64,000 nt of DNA from Brooklawnia sp963780175 (GTDB taxonomy: Bacteria > Actinomycetota > Actinomycetes > Propionibacteriales > Propionibacteriaceae), in NCBI GenBank assembly GCA_963780175.1, contig CAWAAT010000001.1, forward strand, positions 1,178,001 through 1,242,000. Direction: 5' to 3'. The notes beneath the pieces are model-generated. The model saw nothing but the letters and a program-made list of their open reading frames with translations, was not told the DNA's origin and ran no database searches. This document shows, in pieces, positions 17,539 to 25,811 of this stretch. How positions within the stretch are numbered: position 1 is the first letter of the stretch; each line of letters opens with the position of its first letter. Made by a program: the position numbers and the translations under genes.

Positions 17539-17976
17539 ATGTCCGGAGATCCGGTGCTCTGTCTCGGCGAGGCCCTGGTCGACATCATCATCCGGGACGG
17601 GAAGTCGTCCGAACATGTCGGTGGCAGCCCACTGAACGTGGCCTGTGAGGTGGCCACCCTCGGCCATCCGACCACGCTGGCCTCCTGGTGGGGCAAGGAT
17701 GACCGGGGCAAGGCGATCGCGACATGCTGGTGGTCGATCCACTGAACGTCGAGGTGGCAGACACTGTCGGTGCCGGCGACTCGTTCATGGCGGGGCTGTT
17801 GTCGGGCCTGTTGGACGCGGCCCTCATCGGGAGCCCCGACGCCAAGGCGCGGCTGCGGACGGCGCACTGGAAGGACGTCCGCACCGCGCTGCACCGTGCG
17901 GTGGTCACGTCCGGGCTCACGGTCAGCCGAGCCGGGGCCTACGCCCCCACCAGGCAAGAGGTTGGACGCGTACTGA
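17539..17976 (+). pseudogene. Fructokinase/PfkB-type sugar kinase lacking its central part
   Basis: The N-terminal part (CLGEALVDIII, GGSPLNVACEVATLG, WWGKDDRGKAIA) runs from ATG 17539. At about 17722 the sequence jumps straight to the C-terminal catalytic region VEVADTVGAGDSFMAGLLSGLL with the anion hole and catalytic Asp. Family members are about 300 residues, so roughly 170-180 residues of substrate- and ATP-binding core are missing. The reading frame also changes at the junction, and a further +1 near 17960 precedes what looks like the natural end QELDAY and stop. As written it cannot make an active kinase. A real deletion or a collapsed assembly are both possible. Confidence 0.8.
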
Positions 17977-18016
17977 CCATGATCCACGGCTGGGCTGAGC
18001 CCCCGCAGCGCTTATC

Positions 18017-18056
18017 GCGACCGATCACATCGCTTCTAAGCGACGTGATCGGTCGC
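18017..18056. repeat. 40-bp palindromic element, copy 1
   Basis: Arms GCGACCGATCAC and GTGATCGGTCGC flank a 16-nt centre that also pairs (arms extend to 19 bp with one mismatch, leaving a 2-nt loop). The element contains the last codons and the stop of the DUF559 gene. An identical-arm, identical-spacing copy is at 19042-19081. Confidence 0.85.
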
Positions 18057-18977
18057 AGTGAATCTGCAGGACGGGCAAGGGTGCATGGTTCCTGGCCAGC
18101 CGAGCCTGCGCAGCATCTCGTCCACCTGGCTGGCAACCTCACAGTGAAGCACGGTGACGTCATGCCAGCCGTAGCGCAGGCTCAACTCACCTCGCAGCAG
18201 GTGATCGTTGTCACGCCTCATGTCACGGAAGGCGCCTGCGCCGATGTGACCCACCCGGCCATCAAGTTCGACGATGAGGCGGTCGTAGCGCACGTCGGTT
18301 CGGTATCGCCCGTCATAGAACTGCCTCTGCCCCCTGGGGAGGCCATGTGCGCGCTCCACGTCGCGGGCATAGCGGTATTCCAGTTCCGAATGGATACCCT
18401 CGCGGACGCGTCCCAGCATCGCCTCCATGTTCTTGCGGCCCGGGACGCGAGGCCGGGCGTCCAGCACCTTGAGAATGGCTGAGGTGGTGCTGCGTCCCGT
18501 CGACACCACGTCTGCCAGGAGTTGGGCCTGCCTCTGGGGCTGCAGAACGCACAGATCCACCACTGTGTCAGGCAGGGGCGTCCGAGGGGGAGAGCCGAGC
18601 GCGCGAGGCAGTTGGCGCGCTCGGCGATAACGCCAGGGCCAGTGCTGTTCGGGGTGCCGATCGTTGGGCACCACTGCGGTGATCAGGCCGGGGGCCTCCC
18701 GCACGATGCCCCAGAGGTAGCCAGCAGCCTCGTCAGCCAGCATCGTCCGATCGCCGCCGCGTAGGACGCCCACCCACGCCAAGGTGGTCCAATCGACGGG
18801 GCCACTGTGGGTCACGTAGACGCCAGGCACGGGAACCTGCCAGCTGCCGTTGTGCAGCAGCCGGTTGATGACCGGGTTGCTGAGGCCGTGGCGTAGCGCC
18901 TGATCGCGAGTGATGGCGTGGGACTGGATCTGCGCCAATTGGAGCAGTGAGCCAGGGACCGGAGTGATGGGTTTCAT
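18036..18977 (-). CDS. DUF559 / AbiEi-type domain protein (putative Vsr-like endonuclease fold)
   Basis: A protein of about 313 residues. The N-terminal part (ALRHGLSNPVINRLLHNGSWQVPVPGVYV) resembles the winged-helix AbiEi antitoxin N-terminal domain. The C-terminal part has the DUF559 pattern: ELDGRVGHIG, FRDMRRDNDHLLRGELSLRYGWHDV, with Asp and Glu positioned as in Vsr-like PD-(D/E)xK folds. Such proteins are common and multicopy in Actinobacteria and their activity is not established. The last residues (TDHVA) and the stop are encoded by the left palindrome. The start is uncertain: ATG 18977 gives MKPITPVPG; a GTG at 19013 is possible. No partner toxin is seen. Confidence 0.75.
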   Translation of the reverse strand: MKPITPVPGSLLQLAQIQSHAITRDQALRHGLSNPVINRLLHNGSWQVPVPGVYVTHSGPVDWTTLAWVGVLRGGDRTMLADEAAGYLWGIVREAPGLITAVVPNDRHPEQHWPWRYRRARQLPRALGSPPRTPLPDTVVDLCVLQPQRQAQLLADVVSTGRSTTSAILKVLDARPRVPGRKNMEAMLGRVREGIHSELEYRYARDVERAHGLPRGQRQFYDGRYRTDVRYDRLIVELDGRVGHIGAGAFRDMRRDNDHLLRGELSLRYGWHDVTVLHCEVASQVDEMLRRLGWPGTMHPCPSCRFTATDHVA

Positions 18978-19041
18978 GCTTAGTTGATGGGCAATTCCGG
19001 ACGGGATCACCACAAATCCTGAACCCTGTGGACAACTCAGT

Positions 19042-19081
19042 GCGACCGATCACATCTCGTACTCCCGTCGTGATCGGTCGC
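19042..19081. repeat. 40-bp palindromic element, copy 2
   Basis: Same 12-bp arms as copy 1 (GCGACCGATCAC and GTGATCGGTCGC) with the same 16-nt spacing, but the centre is different and pairs poorly. It lies 65-104 bp upstream of the chosen DUF559 start codon, so it could also overlap that gene's promoter. Confidence 0.85.
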
Positions 19082-19122
19082 AATAAACCACGAACGCCCA
19101 CTACGGCCGCGGACAAAGCCAA

Positions 19123-19154
19123 GAGGGGCTGGCCCATGACTGGGCCAGCCCCTC
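19123..19154 (-). terminator. Terminator of fba
   Basis: A perfect 14-bp GC-rich stem (19123-19136 with 19141-19154) and a 4-nt loop (TGAC) lie just downstream of the fba stop codon on the reverse strand. Confidence 0.85.
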
Positions 19155-19170
19155 ATCAGGTTGGGGCCGC

Positions 19171-20193
19171 TCAGGCCGAGTGCGTCCCGGCCGAGCCGAG
19201 CTGCTGGCAGGCCTCGATGACGCGAGCGGCCATGCCGGCCTCGGCCACCTTGCCCCAGGCGCGCGGGTCGTACTGCTTCTTGTTGCCGACCTCGCCATCA
19301 ACCTTGAGCACGCCGGCGTAGTTGCGGAGCATGTAATCGACCACCGGGCGGGTGAACGCGTACTGGGTGTCGGTGTCGACGTTCATCTTGACGACGCCGT
19401 AGCTGACCGCGTCCGCGATTTCCTGGGCCGACGATCCCGAACCGCCATGGAACACCAGGTCGAAGGGGTTCTCCTTGCCGAACTTGGCACCGCAGGCCTG
19501 CTGGATCTCCTTGAGGATCTCGGGGCGCAGCTGCACGTTGCCCGGCTTGTACACACCGTGCACGTTGCCGAAGGTCAAGGCGGTGAGGTACTGGCCCTTC
19601 TCGCCCAGACCGAGCACCTCGAGGGTGCGGATGCCGTCCTCGACGGTGGTGTACAGCTTCTCGTTGATCTCGCCGACGACACCGTCCTCCTCGCCACCCA
19701 CGGCGCCAACCTCGATCTCGAGGATGAGCTTGGCCCTGGAGGTGCGGGCGAGCAGCTCCTCAGCGATCAGGAGGTTCTCCTCGACCGGAACAGCCGAGCC
19801 GTCCCACATGTGGGAGTTGAACAGCGGATCCTCGCCACGGTCCACGCGCTCCTGCGAGATGGCGATCAGCGGGTTGACGTAGGAATCCAGCTTCTCTTTC
19901 TGGCAGTGGTCGGTGTGCAGGCCGATGTTCACCGGGTAGTGCCTGGCCACCACACGTGCGTACTCGGCCAGCGCCGCGGCACCGGTCACCATGTTCTTGA
20001 CGGTCGATCCGGACGCGTACTCGGCGCCACCGGTGGAGACCTGGATGATGCCGTCGGAGCCCGCCTCCGCGAAGCCCTGGATGGCGGCGATCACTGTCTG
20101 TGAGGACGTCACGTTGATGGCCGGGTAGGCGTACTTGCCGGCCTTGGCCTTGGCGTACATCTCCTGGTAGACCTCGGGACTTGCGATGGGCAT
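19171..20193 (-). CDS. fba: Class II fructose-bisphosphate aldolase
   Basis: A 340-residue zinc-dependent glycolytic aldolase that cleaves fructose 1,6-bisphosphate to DHAP and glyceraldehyde 3-phosphate. The HTDHCQKEK motif supplies zinc-binding and catalytic residues; the second zinc-ligand region (LEIEVGAVGGEEDGV), the His in LTFGNVHGVYKPG and the phosphate loop FHGGSGSS with the NVDTDTQYAFTRP end are all present. The start at ATG 20193 (MPIASPEVYQEMY) matches the actinobacterial family. TTGACA on the reverse strand near 20278-20273 may be part of its promoter. Confidence 0.95.
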   Translation of the reverse strand: MPIASPEVYQEMYAKAKAGKYAYPAINVTSSQTVIAAIQGFAEAGSDGIIQVSTGGAEYASGSTVKNMVTGAAALAEYARVVARHYPVNIGLHTDHCQKEKLDSYVNPLIAISQERVDRGEDPLFNSHMWDGSAVPVEENLLIAEELLARTSRAKLILEIEVGAVGGEEDGVVGEINEKLYTTVEDGIRTLEVLGLGEKGQYLTALTFGNVHGVYKPGNVQLRPEILKEIQQACGAKFGKENPFDLVFHGGSGSSAQEIADAVSYGVVKMNVDTDTQYAFTRPVVDYMLRNYAGVLKVDGEVGNKKQYDPRAWGKVAEAGMAARVIEACQQLGSAGTHSA

Positions 20194-20238
20194 AGCTGCT
20201 TCTTTCTGTCGGATCTCTCGCGGCCCGCGCCACAAGAT

Positions 20239-20257
20239 GCCATCGACAGGCGATGGC
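20239..20257 (-). terminator. Possible terminator after the 20304 membrane gene
   Basis: A 7-bp stem (GCCATCG with CGATGGC) and a 5-nt loop lie about 45 bp past the stop codon of the preceding gene. It is short and also falls in the fba upstream region, so the call is tentative. Confidence 0.35.
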
Positions 20258-20303
20258 CGGGCCCTACCATTCTGTCAAACCACGTGGGGCGATGGACGTC
20301 GGC

Positions 20304-20936
20304 TCACCATATCTTGTCGACACGACTGAGATCGAGCCCGAAGCGCCCCTGCGAGAAGGCCCGCAGCGCCGAGTCGATGGTGCTCGGCGAGGCGTCCAGG
20401 ACGATGATGGGCACCGACCAACTCTGGTCGACTTCCCACCTGAACTCCAGCCTGGGACCTGGATTGAACAAGGCGTTGCGACCTGCCACCTGTCGAACGT
20501 CGGGCCAGTTCACCCGTTGCCCGGACGGGACGCTCGCCAGCACGACACCCAGATTGTCAATCTGGAAGGCGGGTCCCATCGGCACCTGGGCAGTCGTCCG
20601 GCGGGCTCGGCGCAGCTTGACGATCGTGGTGAGCACCCTGGCCAGCGAGAGGCCGACGGACGCGACCAACAGCCAGAACAAGAAAGACCCCTGGGGTGGC
20701 TTGAACAGCAACCACCAGACCACGCTGATCCCCAGACTGACGGCCACACCCATCCACTGCCTGAACAGCAGGCTGCGGAATCCCGCCGCCCGCTGGGCCA
20801 TCGCCACTGGCGAGTGGCTGACCAGCATGCCACCGCCAGGCGCGGGGTCAAGCGCGTCCAGATGCTCCGCCAAGGCTGGCCCTGCCGCCAGCACAGCAGG
20901 CTCCACAGCAGGATCAGACGGTGCGGGGGTGCTCAC
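20304..20936 (-). CDS. Two-TM membrane protein of unknown function
   Basis: A 210-residue protein that I do not recognise as a named family. Residues 1-50 are Pro/Ala-rich and cytoplasmic. Two membrane segments (about 63-80 and 86-103) form a hairpin, and a soluble C-terminal half rich in beta-strand pattern (QIDNLGVVLASVPSGQRVNWPDVRQV, LEFRWEVDQSWSVPIIVLDA) follows. The latter resembles PH-like domains of bacterial membrane proteins (bPH group), but that is an impression. GGAGG spaced about eight bases from GTG 20936 fixes the start. It follows the dehydrogenase gene by 17 bp and is probably co-transcribed. Confidence 0.7.
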   Translation of the reverse strand: MSTPAPSDPAVEPAVLAAGPALAEHLDALDPAPGGGMLVSHSPVAMAQRAAGFRSLLFRQWMGVAVSLGISVVWWLLFKPPQGSFLFWLLVASVGLSLARVLTTIVKLRRARRTTAQVPMGPAFQIDNLGVVLASVPSGQRVNWPDVRQVAGRNALFNPGPRLEFRWEVDQSWSVPIIVLDASPSTIDSALRAFSQGRFGLDLSRVDKIW

Positions 20937-20953
20937 CGATAAATCCTCCCGCC

Positions 20954-22003
20954 TCAGTAGAACAGTTGCGTGTCGACCACGTTGCGCATGCGTCCGCCGT
21001 CCAGGAAGGCCTTGACGTTGGCCAGGAAGAGCTCTGCGATGCGCCCGTCCTCCTTCTCGGAGTTGGCGGCGGTGTGCGGTGCGATCAGCACGTTCGGCAG
21101 ATCCCACAGCGGGCTGTCGGCGGCCAGCGGCTCAACCTTGGTCACGTCCAGCGCCGCGAAGCTGAGGTGCCCGGACGCCAGCAGGTCGGCCATCGCGTCC
21201 TCCTCGATGCACGGGCCCCGCCCGACGCTGGCAACGATCGCGCCGGGCTTGAGGGCCTCGAGCACCTCACGGCTGATGAGTCCCTCGGTGCCGACCGCAC
21301 CCGGCAGCGCGTTGACCAGCGCGTCCGCCCCCGCGGCGGCTTCGACGATCTGGTCGGAGGTAAACAGCTTCGACACGCCTGAAACCTGCTTGATCGAGCG
21401 GTTGACGCCGATGACCGTGGCGCCCAACTCGGCGAAACGCTTGGCGCACTCCTGCCCGATGCTGCCCAGGCCGATCACCACGACGGTCATGTCGGAGACC
21501 TGCTTCATCACCCACCGGGACGGCGACCAGTAGTGCCTGGCCTTGTGCTCGAGCAGCTGGGGCAGGTCCTTGGCCCCGGCAAGAACGCCGAACAACGCGA
21601 ACTCGGCCAGCGTCCCGGCATGCACACCCGCTGAGGTGGTGAAGATGACGCGCGCGAGTTCCTCGTCGGTGAGGCCGGCGGCCTTCACCTGCGAGCCTCC
21701 GCCGGCGGCCATGGTCTGCACCCACTTGAGCCTCGGGTTGGCCCGCACCGTGCGCGCGAGGGAGGCCGGCTTGGTGTCGGGGATTCCGTAGAGCACGTCC
21801 GCACTGTCGACGAGTTCCTCGAAGCGGGCCTGCTGTTCAGGGGTGCGCTGGAAGGCGGGGTCGCCCTCATGATCGCTCGGCCACCGCATCGGGGGCAGCA
21901 GGTCGGGCTCGATGACCAGGTCGATGCGCGGCTCGGCCGCGCGAATGTGCTCGACGTAATCCGAGTCCAGCGGCTTGGCGACGACGACACGCAGTTGATC
22001 CAT
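20954..22003 (-). CDS. D-2-hydroxyacid dehydrogenase family protein
   Basis: A 349-residue NAD-dependent dehydrogenase. It has an N-terminal substrate domain, the inserted Rossmann domain with VVVIGLGSIGQECAKRF, a conserved Arg region in ASVGRGP, a Glu in VTKVEPL and the catalytic His in IAPHTAANSEKED. Such enzymes reduce 2-oxo acids to D-2-hydroxy acids; the long N-terminal region (EPDLLPPMRWPSDHEG) is typical of the glyoxylate/hydroxypyruvate-like branch. Substrate not predictable. The reading frame to 22687 upstream is antisense to the HAD gene; ATG 22003 is the natural start. Confidence 0.85.
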   Translation of the reverse strand: MDQLRVVVAKPLDSDYVEHIRAAEPRIDLVIEPDLLPPMRWPSDHEGDPAFQRTPEQQARFEELVDSADVLYGIPDTKPASLARTVRANPRLKWVQTMAAGGGSQVKAAGLTDEELARVIFTTSAGVHAGTLAEFALFGVLAGAKDLPQLLEHKARHYWSPSRWVMKQVSDMTVVVIGLGSIGQECAKRFAELGATVIGVNRSIKQVSGVSKLFTSDQIVEAAAGADALVNALPGAVGTEGLISREVLEALKPGAIVASVGRGPCIEEDAMADLLASGHLSFAALDVTKVEPLAADSPLWDLPNVLIAPHTAANSEKEDGRIAELFLANVKAFLDGGRMRNVVDTQLFY

Positions 22004-22105
22004 GGGTTGGCCTTCCGTACGCGGTTTTCCCACCATTCTGGCAGGTTCGAATGCCCCCAGTGGACTGCGTCGCCATGAGAGCCCCGGTGGTTCTGGGCTG
22101 TCCGG

Positions 22106-22111
22106 CAGAAT
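22106..22111 (+). promoter_or_regulatory. -10-like hexamer for leaderless HAD gene mRNA
   Basis: CAGAAT followed by 6 nt and ATG 22118, with no Shine-Dalgarno. Confidence 0.35.
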
Positions 22112-22117
22112 GGGCCC

Positions 22118-22777
22118 ATGAGCCACATCGACGCGGTGATCTTCGACATGGACGGCACCCTGACCGACTCCGAACACTGGTGGGACGAGGTCCGGCGGGA
22201 GCTGGCCGAACAGGAGGGCCGGCCCTGGCCGGCGGATGCCAGCACGAAGCAGATGGGCATGAGCACGCGCGAATGGGCGAGCTATCTGGTGGACGTGGTC
22301 GGTGTGCCCGGCCCGTGGACCGACGTCGCCGAGCGCGTCATCGAAGGCATGGTCGTCAAGTACCAGCAAGGCGTGCCGCTGCTCCACGGGGCTGACGCAG
22401 CGGTCAGGCGGATTGCCGACCTGGCGCCGATCGCCATCTGCTCGTCCTCGCCCCGCCGGCTGATCGACGCCGTGGCCGCGGCGATGGGGTGGGACGCGCT
22501 GCTGACTGCACGCGTCTCCACCGAGGAGGTGGAGCGCGGCAAACCCCACCCGGACGGCTACCTGCGGGCAGCCGAACTCCTGGGGGTCGACCCTGGGCGC
22601 TGCGTTGTCGTCGAGGACGCCACCAACGGCATTCTGTCGGCGATGGCTGCCGGCATGAAGGTCATCGCGGTGCCGCCGCACTTCCATCCGCCGAGCGCCG
22701 ACCTGCTCGCCCGCTGCGACCTGGTCATCGACAACCTGGACGAACTCAACGAGGCTGCGCTGGCCGGCATCGGCTGA
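22118..22777 (+). CDS. HAD family phosphatase
   Basis: A 219-residue HAD-superfamily hydrolase of the beta-phosphoglucomutase/YniC type. Motif I is FDMDGTLTDSE (nucleophile and acid/base Asp), followed by a helical cap (residues about 18-85), motif II in ICSSSPRR, motif III Lys in VERGKPHPDGY and motif IV in VVEDATNGILSAMAAGMKVIAVP. It likely dephosphorylates a small sugar phosphate or 2-deoxy sugar phosphate; the specificity cannot be read from sequence. It is divergent from the hydroxyacid dehydrogenase gene. Confidence 0.85.
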   Translation: MSHIDAVIFDMDGTLTDSEHWWDEVRRELAEQEGRPWPADASTKQMGMSTREWASYLVDVVGVPGPWTDVAERVIEGMVVKYQQGVPLLHGADAAVRRIADLAPIAICSSSPRRLIDAVAAAMGWDALLTARVSTEEVERGKPHPDGYLRAAELLGVDPGRCVVVEDATNGILSAMAAGMKVIAVPPHFHPPSADLLARCDLVIDNLDELNEAALAGIG

Positions 22778-22798
22778 GCGGCCCCCGAACCGAGGTTT

Positions 22799-23957
22799 TC
22801 AGCCGAGGGAGTCGGCCATCACCTCGATCGCCCGGCGCAGGATCGGCCGCGGCAGCGCGAAGTTCAGGCGCACGAAACCGCGTCCGGCATCGCCACAGTC
22901 GGCGCCATCGGTGAGGGCCACGCCCGCGTCCAGAAAGTGCTGACGGGGATCTGCCAGCCCCAGTGCGCGACAGTCGAGGAGTGCCAGGAAGGTCGCCTCG
23001 GGCTGGTGCAGCCGAACCCCAGGCATGAGTTCGCCGACCATCGAGGTGACCAGTTGACGGTTGGCGTCCAGGTAGTCAAGCACCTCGACCAGCCACGGGC
23101 CGCCTGATCGGAAGGCAGCAACGTTCGCTGCCATGCCCATCGGGGTCGACTCGTAGGGCAGTCCGTGACCCTGGCTGGTCCAGTACCGCTGCTGGTCGTC
23201 GTTGGTGAGCACCATCTGGGCGCACTTGAGCCCGGCCAGATTGAACGCCTTGGACGCCGACATGGCGGTCACCGTGTGGGCGGCGGCGCTGGGGTTCAGG
23301 CTGGCGTACGGCACGTGCTGCACCCCGGGGAAGGTGAGCGGGGCGTGGATCTCGTCGCTGAACACCATCGCGCCGTGCCGGTCGACGACCTCGCAGACCG
23401 CGGCGAGCTCGTCGCGGGTGTAGGCCTTGCCGATCGGGTTGTGCGGGTTGCACAGCACCAACAGCCTGGCCCCGGCTGCGAACTGCTTGTCAAGGCCCGC
23501 AAGGTCAAGACGCCAGCCGACCTCGTCCTCGAGCATCGGGAGTTCCACCAGGCGGTGGCCGAAAGTACGCCGGCATGTCGACGAACGGCATGTAGCACGG
23601 GGTCGGCATGATGATCGACGATCCCCGGGGCAGCCAGCGAGTCATCACGACGGCCAAGGCGGTCAGCACGTCGGGCATGGCGTGCACCCGCTGCTCATCG
23701 ACGCCCCAGCCGTAACGGGACGCCACGAACCGGGCCGTGGCCGCCTTGAGCTCGGCGCGCAGCGCCATCGGCGCATAACCGGTCAGCTGACGCCGCCACA
23801 GGTCGTCGACCGCCTCCACCACGACCGGGGCCAGCCCGAAGTCCATCTCGGCGACCCAGGCCCCGATGGCGTCCGGGTAGGTCGTCCATTTGAGACTGCC
23901 GGCGGCCCGCAGGTCGTCGGCGGTGAGCCCGTCTACACGGGCGGCCAGTTCGCTCAC
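22799..23957 (-). CDS. MalY/PatB-type PLP-dependent aminotransferase/cystathionine beta-lyase (frameshift)
   Basis: A fold-type I PLP enzyme of about 385 residues. The PLP lysine is in SASKAFNLAGLKC, the LLVLCNPHNPIGKAY and FSDEIHAPLTF motifs contact the cofactor, and the N-terminus has WVAEMDFGLAPVV, all typical of MalY/PatB C-S lyases. The frame breaks near 23563 (between FVDMPAYF and GHRLVELPMLEDE); deleting one base in an AAA run repairs it, and the interval is 3n+1 long. GTG 23957 overlaps the stop of the preceding methyltransferase by 4 bp. Because of frameshifts here and in that gene, a spurious fused frame links the two. Confidence 0.85.
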
Positions 23958-24608
23958 TGGGCCAGTCTGGCACGGTGCACGTGCTGCACCGTCCACTCGT
24001 GGATGGCGATGGCCGCGGCCGCACCGGCGTTGATCGAGCGGGTGGAGCCGAACTGGGTGATGGCCACCAGTTGGCTGCAGGCCGCTGACCATCTCGTCCG
24101 TCAGTCCCGGGCCCTCCGACCCGAAGACCAGACAGCAGGCCTGCGGCAGCGTGGTGGACTCCAGCGGCACCGACCCGGGCAGGTTGTCGAACCCCACCAG
24201 GGTCAGCCCCTCAGTGCGGCAGTGCTCGACCAACGCCTGTTCGTCGCTCTGGTGGACGACGTGCAGGTAGCGGTCGGTGACCATCGCACCCCGGCGGTTC
24301 CACCGTCGTCGTCCGACGATGTTCACCTGTTCGACGTTGAACGCGTTCGCGGTGCGCACGATCGAGCCGATGTTGAAGTCGTGTTCCCAGTTCTGAATCG
24401 CCACCTGCAACCGGGCCGGACGCCACAGGGCCCGCCGCCGGTCCAGGTCGGCGACGATCGCATCCATGCTCCAGTATCGGTAGCCGTCGAGCACGTTGCG
24501 CCGGTCACCCGAGGCCAGCAAGTCGGCGTCCAGCCGGGGATCGTCCGGCCAGGGTTGCGGGGCCGGCCCGACGCCGACGTCGGTGTTGGTCGGGTCGTCG
24601 TGGATCAC
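23954..24608 (-). CDS. SpoU/TrmH family RNA 2'-O-methyltransferase (frameshift)
   Basis: A protein of about 217 residues with SPOUT-fold motifs: NIGSIVRTANAFN (motif 1), LVFGSEGPGLTDEM (motif 2), then QFGSTRSINAGAAAAIAIHEW (motif 3, the knot that binds S-adenosylmethionine). The frame breaks near 24073 just after EMVSGLQ; removing one base restores motif 3, and the interval is 3n+1 long. It probably methylates a ribose in tRNA or rRNA. It is the middle gene of a pyrE-methyltransferase-lyase operon, with 4-bp overlaps at both ends. Confidence 0.85.
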
Positions 24609-25144
24609 AGGGCCAAGTCGTTGATTCCGAAGGCGTGGCGGTACGGCAGACCGGCCGCCTGAATCGCCTCGGCAGCACCTGTGGCGCGGTCGACAACGAC
24701 CGCGACCCCGACGATCTCCGCGCCCGCCTCCCGAAGCGCGGCCACCGCTTGTAGGGCCGAGCCTCCGGTGGTGGAGGTGTCCTCGACGACCAGGACGCGT
24801 TTTCCCTGGACGCTGGAGCCCTCGATGCGCTTGTGCAGACCATGGGTCTTGGCGTCCTTGCGCACCACGAACGCATCGAGCCGCTCGCCCTGGGCCGAAG
24901 CGGCGTGCAGCATGGCGAGGGCGACCGGGTCGGCGCCCATGGTGAGCCCGCCCACCATGTCGAAATCCCAGTCAGCCACCAGGTCGCGCATCACCCGCCC
25001 GACCAGGGGTGCGGCCACGCCGTCGAGGGTGACCCGGCGTACGTCGATGTAGTAGTCGGCCTCGCGCCCCGACGCCAGCGTCACCCGCCCGCGGACGACG
25101 GCCAACTCGTTGATCAGGTCTCGCAGGTCATCCCGGTCGCTCAT
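24605..25144 (-). CDS. pyrE: Orotate phosphoribosyltransferase
   Basis: A 179-residue type I phosphoribosyltransferase of pyrimidine synthesis: orotate plus PRPP gives OMP. The PRPP loop reads VLVVEDTSTTGGSALQAV, the basic stretch FVVRKDAKTHGLHKRIEG covers the catalytic flexible loop, and YIDVRRVTLDG matches the orotate-side N-terminus. Length fits the shorter actinobacterial PyrE. TAGACT lies 7 nt before ATG 25144 with no Shine-Dalgarno, so the mRNA may be leaderless. No other pyr gene is adjacent. Confidence 0.93.
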   Translation of the reverse strand: MSDRDDLRDLINELAVVRGRVTLASGREADYYIDVRRVTLDGVAAPLVGRVMRDLVADWDFDMVGGLTMGADPVALAMLHAASAQGERLDAFVVRKDAKTHGLHKRIEGSSVQGKRVLVVEDTSTTGGSALQAVAALREAGAEIVGVAVVVDRATGAAEAIQAAGLPYRHAFGINDLAL

Positions 25145-25151
25145 GGCGCCC

Positions 25152-25157
25152 AGTCTA
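25152..25157 (-). promoter_or_regulatory. -10 element for leaderless pyrE mRNA
   Basis: TAGACT on the reverse strand, 7 nt before ATG. The surrounding 15 bases (25145-25159) are identical to those at the spermidine synthase-like gene start (29006-29020). Confidence 0.5.
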
Positions 25158-25178
25158 GGGCTGCCCGTCGTCGGTCGC

Positions 25179-25811
25179 CTACCGCTGCTCGGTCGACTCG
25201 AGGTGGCCGAACCCCACCGATCGGTCAGCGGTGGGCAGCAGGTCTTGACTGGTGATAAGGGTGATCATCCGCCCGGTCGGCACCTGCCCGGGTCGGCCTG
25301 GCACCGCATCCAGCACCCAGTCGTCGCCTGCCTGGATGGTGAGGTCGGCCGGCGCCACGTCGATGACGTAGGTGAAGACCTGCTGGCAGGTGGTGAGTTG
25401 CACACGGTCGCCGATCTGCAGGTCGAGCAGGCCGACGAAGGGTGCGCCGTTGGTGATGCGGTAGCCGGCCAGCACCATGTTGCCGATCGCTCCCGGGGAT
25501 GCAGTCTGCGGGTACCAGCCGACTCCGACGGACAGCTGTTCGTCCCCGATTCCGACGACCACCGGCCAACTGGCGTCCGGTGAACTGTCCGGGAAGCTGA
25601 TCTCAGCAAGAACCTCACTTGGTGAGGATGGCTCAGTACTGGTCGTCCGACAAGCGGTCTGGAAGGTCTGCATTGCAGCCTCCGCGCGATTGCCCGCCAA
25701 CTGATTGGTGCCGATCAGCAACCAGGCCGCCCACGCCGTGGCGCCGATGACTACAGCCGCTAACCCCACCCACGCGGCCTTCAGCAGTCGTCGTCCAACC
25801 AGCGTGCTCAC
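25179..25811 (-). CDS. Sortase-family protein with substituted catalytic residues
   Basis: A 210-residue protein with an N-terminal membrane span (about residues 10-34) and a class E-like sortase beta-barrel (IGNMVLAGYRITNGAPFVGLLDLQIGDRV spread over about residues 115-145). In active sortases the first of these motifs reads GHRT with the catalytic His and the TLxTC motif supplies the nucleophile. Here they are GYRIT and TLITSQD, so His is Tyr and Cys is Ser. The Arg in ADRSVG may be retained. It is therefore probably not a transpeptidase. GTG 25811 overlaps the S10 peptidase stop by 4 bp. The role is unknown; a structural or binding function is inferred. Confidence 0.7.
   Translation of the reverse strand: MSTLVGRRLLKAAWVGLAAVVIGATAWAAWLLIGTNQLAGNRAEAAMQTFQTACRTTSTEPSSPSEVLAEISFPDSSPDASWPVVVGIGDEQLSVGVGWYPQTASPGAIGNMVLAGYRITNGAPFVGLLDLQIGDRVQLTTCQQVFTYVIDVAPADLTIQAGDDWVLDAVPGRPGQVPTGRMITLITSQDLLPTADRSVGFGHLESTEQR

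Noticed and set aside
23505..24608. Apparent fusion of an RNA methyltransferase and an aminotransferase
   Set aside because: An extra base in the methyltransferase throws it into the frame of the next gene. The two repaired genes have their own start and stop with a 4-bp overlap.
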